Assembly (NCBI RefSeq): GCF_023805255.1
Contig: NZ_JAMSCK010000001.1
Span: 620,001-684,000 of the forward strand
Reading direction: 5' to 3'
From: Gramella jeungdoensis
Lineage (GTDB): Bacteria > Bacteroidota > Bacteroidia > Flavobacteriales > Flavobacteriaceae
DNA: 64,000 nucleotides
The translations under genes were made by a program, and so were the position numbers. Below are positions 58,626-64,000 of the stretch, piece after piece. Below the pieces are notes generated by a model. The model was not told the DNA's origin. It searched no databases and saw only the letters and a list, made by a program, of their open reading frames with translations. How positions within the stretch are numbered: position 1 is the stretch's first letter; each line of letters starts with the position of its first letter.

Positions 58626-59660
58626 ATGAAGAAGCTGAGCATCTTTGACAAATTCATTTTTATACTGAATTCGCTTGCGGCAACCGCCCTTTTATTTTCT
58701 TATTTACTGCCTCATATACCTCCAAAATCATTTCCATTACTTTCTGTATTGAGCCTTGGCGTTCCGGTTCTAATTATTCTTAACACCTTCTTTTTGCTTT
58801 ACTGGATACTTCGGTTGAAAAGGCAATTACTGCTATCGCTTATAGTTTTGTTACTTGGTTATAATTACGTGACCAGCTTTGTGAAATTCTCGGAGGCTGA
58901 ATCTGATAATGAAAAATCTTCAGATTTCTCGATAATGAGTTATAATGTAAGGATGTTCAATGCTTATGAATGGTCCAACCGAAAGGATATTCCGGAGAAG
59001 ATCACAGAATTCATCAAAGAAAAGAACCCGGATATCCTGTGCGTTCAGGAACATTATATAGGTGCGGCAGAGCTTTCTGAGCTATACCCTTATGAGTATA
59101 TCAAGCTCAAGGGGAAAAATTCTGAATTCGGATCAGCGATCTTTTCTAAATTTCCTATTATTAAAAAGCATTCGGTAGATTTCCCTCATGATGGTAATAA
59201 TAATGCCATTTATACTGATGTTTTAATAAATAATAAGGATACCCTCAGGGTATTCAATGTTCATTTTCAGTCCCTCAATATTAAACCGGGGATTGATGAT
59301 CTTCAGAAAGAGGATTCAAAAAAACTGCTCGGCCGTATTGGTTACGGATTTTCACTTCAGCAGGAGCAGGCAGAGATGATGATGGAGGAGGTTAAAAAGT
59401 CGCCTTATCAAACTCTTATCGCCGGTGATTTCAATAATACAAGCTTCTCTTATATTTATGACCTGGTAAAGCAGGAGGGAAGGTTCAAGGATGCTTTCCT
59501 GGAAGCTGGAAGCGGGTTCGGAAAAAGTTTCAAACTCAACTACTTTCCTTTAAGGATAGATTTTTTTCTGGTGGAAGAGGATCTTAAAATAACTGAATTT
59601 CAGAAATTCGAGATCGATTATTCCGATCATTACCCCATTTTAACCAAAATAGGACTCTAG
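58626..59660 (+). CDS. Endonuclease/exonuclease/phosphatase (EEP) family protein, membrane-anchored
   Basis: 344 residues. The first 80 hold three hydrophobic segments; the rest is an EEP domain: MSYNVRMFN (metal Asn), ILCVQEHY (metal Glu), NVHFQS (His), GDFNNTSFS (Asp/Asn) and YSDHYPI at the end (His). Activity could be a nuclease or a lipid or sugar phosphatase; the membrane anchor favours an envelope role. It ends overlapping the wbqC-like gene by 21 bases (convergent). Confidence 0.85.
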   Translation: MKKLSIFDKFIFILNSLAATALLFSYLLPHIPPKSFPLLSVLSLGVPVLIILNTFFLLYWILRLKRQLLLSLIVLLLGYNYVTSFVKFSEAESDNEKSSDFSIMSYNVRMFNAYEWSNRKDIPEKITEFIKEKNPDILCVQEHYIGAAELSELYPYEYIKLKGKNSEFGSAIFSKFPIIKKHSVDFPHDGNNNAIYTDVLINNKDTLRVFNVHFQSLNIKPGIDDLQKEDSKKLLGRIGYGFSLQQEQAEMMMEEVKKSPYQTLIAGDFNNTSFSYIYDLVKQEGRFKDAFLEAGSGFGKSFKLNYFPLRIDFFLVEEDLKITEFQKFEIDYSDHYPILTKIGL

Positions 59661-60290
59661 GTCCTGAGCTTCCAGATAACCTAGCGAAGCATTCCCTTCA
59701 TTAAAGATGAGGTCTAGAATAGAGAGATCTGGCAGGAAACCTTTTTTGGAATCAAATACCTGGGTGTAGGGCTTGTTCTGAAAAACCTGTTTTGATTTTG
59801 CATTTACCAGACTCCTGAGGTTCGTAAGTCCTGTTGGTTCAAGGATGAATTCATCTGTCTTTTCAAATTCCCAGTCTACCTGAAGGCAATCGGCGACGAA
59901 TTCCATACAGTGATAATTGAAGTCCATCAGATATTTGAATTCCTTTTCATAAAGAGGGTAAAGCTCATCTTCATAGAACTCAAAGAAAGGAGAAGTCTGG
60001 TATGAGGCTTTGAACGCTCTCCAGTGCTGAAGCTGCCAGTCGAAACTATTTTCTATCTGAACATCCTTATATTTCTGTCTGCCGTTAGTGTTCAGGCCTA
60101 AAGCAGAACTGTGTTTTATGGGAATGTTAAGTGTCAACCTTCCGTTGGCATCATAGATATACATCCGGTTACGGTAGGTCTGTTTCTGGTAATTGTCTTC
60201 ATTCTCGAAAATGACCTTTTCTGCCTTTGCAAATGCTACCCATTGGCTTACAGGCCCAAAATAGGTAGGATGTAACAATACCGTTTCCAT
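59640..60290 (-). CDS. WbqC-family protein
   Basis: 216 residues beginning METVLLHPTYFGPVSQWVAF, with NRMYIYDANGRLTLNIPI and LQHWRAFKASYQTSPFF, which I recognize as the WbqC-like family. Members lie in polysaccharide or lepB clusters; activity is not established. It ends overlapping the EEP gene by 21 bases and starts three bases after the lepB stop, so it is cotranscribed with lepB. Confidence 0.85.
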   Translation of the reverse strand: METVLLHPTYFGPVSQWVAFAKAEKVIFENEDNYQKQTYRNRMYIYDANGRLTLNIPIKHSSALGLNTNGRQKYKDVQIENSFDWQLQHWRAFKASYQTSPFFEFYEDELYPLYEKEFKYLMDFNYHCMEFVADCLQVDWEFEKTDEFILEPTGLTNLRSLVNAKSKQVFQNKPYTQVFDSKKGFLPDLSILDLIFNEGNASLGYLEAQDLESYFG

Positions 60291-60293
60291 TTA

Positions 60294-61859
60294 TTATGCT
60301 TCTCTGCGCTTTTTAAAATATCTCCATCCGAAGAAGATCACGAGCACTATAAGGAAATATGGGAGAAATGAGGTTGGTTCGCCATCACCTTTAACAGTGG
60401 TGAAGACCCTGTCCCATCTTATTTTATCAAATCCGCTGGCATTGGAATCCCAGCTCATCCAGATAAATACGGGTTTCCCCACGATATGGTTTTCCGGAAC
60501 ATATCCCCAGGTACGACTGTCTTCCGAATTATTTCGGTTATCACCCATCATCCAGTAATAATTCTGCTTGAAGGTATAGGAGTCTATAGGCTGACCGTTA
60601 AGAAGTACCTGAGTACCATTTACACTAAGTTTGTTGCTAATTCCCATTTCTTCGCCTTCATAGGTCTCGATGATCTCTTTATAGAAAGGCATGCTTTCAG
60701 GAGTTATATCCACTGTTTTGCCAGCCTCCGGAATATATACCGGGCCAAAGTTGTCGTTGTTCCAGTTTCGTTTCCCATCATTAGGGAAAAGCGATGGGTT
60801 CTTAACCCCGGCCGAATCTACATATCTTCTGATCGATGCTACATTGGGATGATTCTTAAAACGCTCAAAATTTTCTTCAGACAGAGCCCTGATCACAAAG
60901 AAATTATTGTTCGGGTTATAGGAATAGCCATCGGTAATATCATATAGCTTGTAAAGGCTTTGCGGATTAAAAGGCTGCCCTTTGGTGGTTCCCACATAAG
61001 AGAACTGAGGCTTGGCCCTTTCTGGTAACTCAAGCTGCTCTCCGTTGATATGAACATATCCGTCAACCACAGAAAGCGAGTCGCCGGGTACCCCAACGGC
61101 CCTCTTTACATAATTCGATTTTTTATCTACAGGTTTTTTATAATGTTTTCCTGAGCGGTCAAAGAATTTGCGAACGGTATCCACAGGCCAGTTAAAGACC
61201 ACAATATCGTTACGTTCCACATTTTCAAAACCGGGAAACCTGAAATAAGGGATTTGAGGTTTATTCAGATAAGATTTTACTCCAAGTATCGGAATAGTGT
61301 CATGTACCATTGGAAAAGCTACAGCCGTTTGAGGCACTCTTGCACCATAATGAAATTTACTTACGAACAGGAAATCTCCAACCAGTAAGGTCTTTTCCAG
61401 AGAAGAAGTAGGAATGGTAAAGGGCTGCATGATATAGGTATGCACTATAGTGGCCGCTATCACCGCAAAAAGAATGGAGCTAATCCATTCTCCGGCCTCT
61501 GTTCCTGGTTTAAGGTCCCGGTCTTCTATATACGCATCTTTAGTAGCGTAGTTCACATAATAGATATAGAAACCGAGCGTGAGAATCACCAGGAAGGTTT
61601 CAGTGGTAGAGTTCCTTCCAAAACTTCTAATGGTTTCAACCCATACCACCGGGAATATAATGAGATTAACAATTGGGATGAACATTAGGACAACCCACCA
61701 CCAGGGGCGGTTTATAATCTTCATTAATATTACTGCATTATAAACGGGTACGGCTGCCTCCCAGGCTTTTCTACCTGCTCTCTGATAAAGTTTCCAGGTT
61801 CCGAGAAAATGTATAACCTGAACAAACAGGAAGAATAGAAACCATTCGGTAAATGTCAT
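60294..61859 (-). CDS. lepB: Signal peptidase I with N-terminal DUF5684-like domain
   Basis: Removes signal peptides from exported proteins. At 521 residues it is much larger than E. coli LepB (324). Residues 1-110 hold hydrophobic helices of DUF5684 type (YQRAGRKAWEAAVPVYNAVI). The Ser-Lys dyad is S153 (IPTSSLEKTLLVGD) and K252 (VKRAVGVPGD), followed by GDNRNNSEDSRTWGYVP. The Ser-to-Lys spacing (99 versus about 55) shows a periplasmic insertion. C-terminal membrane anchor near 500. Confidence 0.95.
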   Translation of the reverse strand: MTFTEWFLFFLFVQVIHFLGTWKLYQRAGRKAWEAAVPVYNAVILMKIINRPWWWVVLMFIPIVNLIIFPVVWVETIRSFGRNSTTETFLVILTLGFYIYYVNYATKDAYIEDRDLKPGTEAGEWISSILFAVIAATIVHTYIMQPFTIPTSSLEKTLLVGDFLFVSKFHYGARVPQTAVAFPMVHDTIPILGVKSYLNKPQIPYFRFPGFENVERNDIVVFNWPVDTVRKFFDRSGKHYKKPVDKKSNYVKRAVGVPGDSLSVVDGYVHINGEQLELPERAKPQFSYVGTTKGQPFNPQSLYKLYDITDGYSYNPNNNFFVIRALSEENFERFKNHPNVASIRRYVDSAGVKNPSLFPNDGKRNWNNDNFGPVYIPEAGKTVDITPESMPFYKEIIETYEGEEMGISNKLSVNGTQVLLNGQPIDSYTFKQNYYWMMGDNRNNSEDSRTWGYVPENHIVGKPVFIWMSWDSNASGFDKIRWDRVFTTVKGDGEPTSFLPYFLIVLVIFFGWRYFKKRREA

Positions 61860-61909
61860 ATTTTATAATCTTTACAGTATAAGGCCAATTTTACCTTTAA
61901 ATGTTACAA

Positions 61910-62629
61910 TTAATTTTCAAAAAGATCGGCAAGCACATCTTTCATGGTAAAGATGCCTGTCTTGTCCTTTAAATATTCGGCTGCCACCACCGCTCCAAGG
62001 GCAAAGCCCTGTCTTGATTTAGCAGTGTGCACTATTTCTATCTTATCTATTGAAGAATCATAAGTGACGGTATGAGTGCCTGGAACATCCTCAACTCTTT
62101 TCGCGTAGATAGGAATCTCATCCTTTTCGGCATCATCAAGTTGCCAGCCGTCAACTCGTGGATTCTTGTCTATGATCTGTTCGGCCAGCGTAATTGCCGT
62201 TCCACTGGGAGCATCCAGCTTCTGAACATGATGTATCTCTTCGATCTCTACTGAATAGTCTTCCAGGCCTTTCATCATATTAGCCAGTTTCTGGTTGAGT
62301 TCAAAAAATACGTTTACACCCAGGCTAAAATTAGAAGCATAAATGAATGCCGAATTATTTTCCTCGCAGATCTTTTTAGCTTTTTCATAATCTTCCAGCC
62401 AGCCGGTGGTTCCACAAACAACTGGAATTCCGTGCTTAAAACAGGTGGTGATATTCTTAAAGGCCGCTTTTGGAACACTGAAATCGATAGCAACATCTGT
62501 TTTTGAGCTATCAAGATCATAGTTTTCAATGTCTTCTTCAACCTTTAAAACAATGCTATGTCCTCTTTTTTTTGCAATTTCCTCGATGGCCTTTCCCATC
62601 TTTCCGTAACCTAATAGTGCAATATTCAT
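61910..62629 (-). CDS. dapB: 4-hydroxy-tetrahydrodipicolinate reductase
   Basis: Lysine and diaminopimelate synthesis. 239 residues with GYGKMGKAIEE (NADPH loop), VVCGTTGW, EEIHHVQKLDAPSGTA (catalytic histidines and lysine) and the C-terminal FALGAVVAAEYL. Complete. It sits between DUF5683 and lepB in the same orientation. Confidence 0.96.
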   Translation of the reverse strand: MNIALLGYGKMGKAIEEIAKKRGHSIVLKVEEDIENYDLDSSKTDVAIDFSVPKAAFKNITTCFKHGIPVVCGTTGWLEDYEKAKKICEENNSAFIYASNFSLGVNVFFELNQKLANMMKGLEDYSVEIEEIHHVQKLDAPSGTAITLAEQIIDKNPRVDGWQLDDAEKDEIPIYAKRVEDVPGTHTVTYDSSIDKIEIVHTAKSRQGFALGAVVAAEYLKDKTGIFTMKDVLADLFEN

Positions 62630-62720
62630 ATGTAGATAACTATTGTTTTTTAATGGTCATATGCAATTCGCATATCTTTATTTGTGTTTGTATAAAATTC
62701 CAATTTATGCTCATTTCATC

Positions 62721-63293
62721 TTAAAAATTGAAATTTAGTGTAAGTCCGTAATTTGTTTTTCCAGATAAGGCGTCAAAATCCATATTGGGCCTTAGGCTAA
62801 GGTCTTCATCAACGTTGAATTGGCGCAAATGTGCTTCAACATTGGCATCCACAATATTTAGTATATAAACTCCAACTGTTACCAGGATGGAGATCTCTTT
62901 ATTCTTTTGATAGAATTCCTGTGCACGCCTTAATCCGTCGTCAGAGATGCGTCCCTGGAACTCATCAGTTCTACCCGCCAGACGGTCTTTATAGGCATCC
63001 CGGTACCGGTCATATTGTTTATCATTTTCCAGGTAGAAGTAGATCCCGGTCGCTAGCCCCCCATAAGCAATAGGTATTTTCCAGTAACTGCCATTGTATG
63101 CCTGGCCAAGACCGGGTAGTATTGCAGAGTAAAAAGCTGCTTTTGAAGGAGCTAAAGCGTTGTAGGGTTCATAATCCTTTTCCTGTTCTTTAACGATCTT
63201 TTCGGTTTTGACCGAAAGCGTATCCTGCTGGGCATTACTTACTGAAACGGCAAGCAGAAAAAAAAAGAGGAAAAAGAGCTGATTATTCTTCAC
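62721..63293 (-). CDS. DUF5683 exported or membrane protein
   Basis: 190 residues with signal peptide (FFLLAVSVSNAQ). APSKAAFYSAILPGLGQAYNGSYWKIPIAYGG is the family's hallmark core, followed by a second hydrophobic stretch (YILNIVDANVEAHL) and a short beta-like tail ending in LTLNFNF, as in outer-membrane-associated proteins. Function unknown. The start is a GTG at 63293 that overlaps the parB end by 11 bases. Confidence 0.85.
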   Translation of the reverse strand: MKNNQLFFLFFFLLAVSVSNAQQDTLSVKTEKIVKEQEKDYEPYNALAPSKAAFYSAILPGLGQAYNGSYWKIPIAYGGLATGIYFYLENDKQYDRYRDAYKDRLAGRTDEFQGRISDDGLRRAQEFYQKNKEISILVTVGVYILNIVDANVEAHLRQFNVDEDLSLRPNMDFDALSGKTNYGLTLNFNF

Positions 63294-64000
63294 CCCGGAT
63301 TAATTTTTTGATTCTTTCGAAGTCTTCTTCTGAAGAGAAAGGAATGCTAAGCTTTCCGCTTCCTTTTTTGGTCACCTTCACATCTACTTTGGTGCCGAGA
63401 TATTCTGAGAATTCCTTGATCCCTTTTTTATAGGTCTTTGGAACCGAAGCCTTTTTCTTTGGTGGAGCTTCCTTTCCATTGTTGTTAAGGTCGCGTACAA
63501 GTTGCTCTGTCTCTCTAACCGAAAGTGATTTCTGAAGGATCTTCTCATAGATATCCAGCTGCTTCTGGGTATCGTCTATGTTGATAAGCGCCCTTCCGTG
63601 GCCCATGCTTAAAAAGCCATCACGCATTCCAGTCTGGATGATCGGGTCTAGCTTTAAAAGTCTCAGGTAATTGGCGATCGTAGAACGGTTTTTCCCGATT
63701 CTTTCGCTCAACTGCTCCTGGGTAAGGTTGATCTCGTCTATCAAGCGCTGATAAGATAAAGCGATCTCAATAGGGTCAAGATCCTGACGCTGGATATTTT
63801 CTACCAGGGCCATTTCCAGAGATTCCTGGTCGTTGGCTATTCTGATGTATGCCGGAATGGTTTCCAGTCCTACCAGTTTGGAGGCTCTGAAACGCCTTTC
63901 TCCCGAAACAAGCTGGTATTTATTAAAATCAAGCTTTCTTACCGTGATAGGCTGAATAACGCCGAGTTCACGAATCGAAGAAGCTAACTCCTTTAAAGAT
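63283..64000 (-). CDS. parB: Chromosome-partitioning protein ParB, N-terminus outside window
   Basis: Binds parS sites and partitions the origin region with ParA. The reverse strand is open from the right edge to the stop at 63283: ELGVIQPITV and SGERRFRASKL (CTPase/ParB-N motifs) lie between 63815 and 63990, then ENIQRQDLDPIEIA, the HTH (TQEQLSERIGKNRSTIANYLRLL) and a short C-terminal domain. The first residues are cut off. It heads the DUF5683-dapB-lepB-wbqC run, so parA would be expected just to the right. Confidence 0.95.
   Translation of the reverse strand, partial: SLKELASSIRELGVIQPITVRKLDFNKYQLVSGERRFRASKLVGLETIPAYIRIANDQESLEMALVENIQRQDLDPIEIALSYQRLIDEINLTQEQLSERIGKNRSTIANYLRLLKLDPIIQTGMRDGFLSMGHGRALINIDDTQKQLDIYEKILQKSLSVRETEQLVRDLNNNGKEAPPKKKASVPKTYKKGIKEFSEYLGTKVDVKVTKKGSGKLSIPFSSEEDFERIKKLIRGEE

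Noticed and set aside
59640-59660. 21-base overlap of the EEP and WbqC genes as a sign of a frameshift
   Set aside because: Both proteins have complete, typical ends; short convergent overlaps are normal.
1-64000. CRISPR arrays, prophage, insertion sequences, toxin-antitoxin or known defence systems
   Set aside because: Looked for regularly spaced direct repeats, transposase or integrase motifs and defence-type domains; none seen. Methyltransferase and WbqC genes sit in housekeeping contexts.

Overview
The window comes from a member of the Bacteroidetes, most likely a marine Flavobacteriaceae species close to Gramella/Christiangramia. The evidence is a SusC-type receptor, a gliding-motility lipoprotein (GldI), bacillithiol synthesis (BshB1), DUF349, DUF3810, DUF5683 and WbqC genes, moderate-to-low GC, few Shine-Dalgarno sites, and several promoters of the Bacteroidetes type (TTG, about 19 bases, then TAnnTTTG). 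The genus is inferred from gene content only. Both ends cut a gene: susC on the left and parB on the right.

1-10.8 kb is one arm of an alpha-glucan (starch/maltodextrin) utilization locus. A SusC-like porin runs leftward out of the window. Divergent from it is an operon of a LacI-type regulator, a sugar permease, beta-phosphoglucomutase, a GH65 maltose phosphorylase, a periplasmic GH13 neopullulanase-type enzyme and a GH13 amylase lipoprotein. Together they import and cut alpha-glucans, phosphorolyse maltose and feed glucose-6-phosphate to glycolysis. The divergent intergenic region holds a good LacI-type palindrome, and an 18-base element is shared by the susC and permease leaders.

10.8-21.3 kb holds small metabolic units: a gene-poor AT-rich stretch with one possible secreted peptide, a metallo-beta-lactamase-fold lipoprotein, an acetyltransferase, trehalase (GH37), histidine degradation (hutI, hutG), a PH-domain protein, a PLP-dependent trans-sulfuration enzyme, bshB1, tRNA-His, mazG and a methyltransferase.

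21.3-31 kb is a leftward run: a DUF349 protein, aroE, two tandem DUF368 (polyprenyl-phosphate transporter family) genes, a TPR protein, a class III aminotransferase and an OstA/LptA-like protein. Two exported ferritin-like genes follow at 31-33 kb.

32.9-48.9 kb carries housekeeping and envelope genes, mostly leftward: purA, an unusual Fur-family regulator, the RelA/SpoT enzyme, a Ste24-like protease, an rRNA methyltransferase, two large exported amidohydrolase-like proteins, DUF3810, pepD, a cyclophilin-FKBP fusion, gldI and an nrnA-like gene. 49-64 kb holds ndk, an unidentified helical protein, pcm, DUF721-lipoprotein-recF, a TPR protein with ribH, a tight mutL-rhomboid-rhomboid-EEP operon, and wbqC-lepB-dapB-DUF5683-parB, a gene order I recall as conserved in flavobacteria.

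I see no prophage, transposase, CRISPR array or recognizable defence system. Most of the window is core genome. The points most worth a second look are the sugar-locus regulatory elements, the unidentified gene at 49545-50696, the Cys-poor Fur, MutL without an endonuclease motif, the degenerate amidohydrolase pair, the tandem DUF368 genes and the small secreted-peptide ORF near 11 kb.
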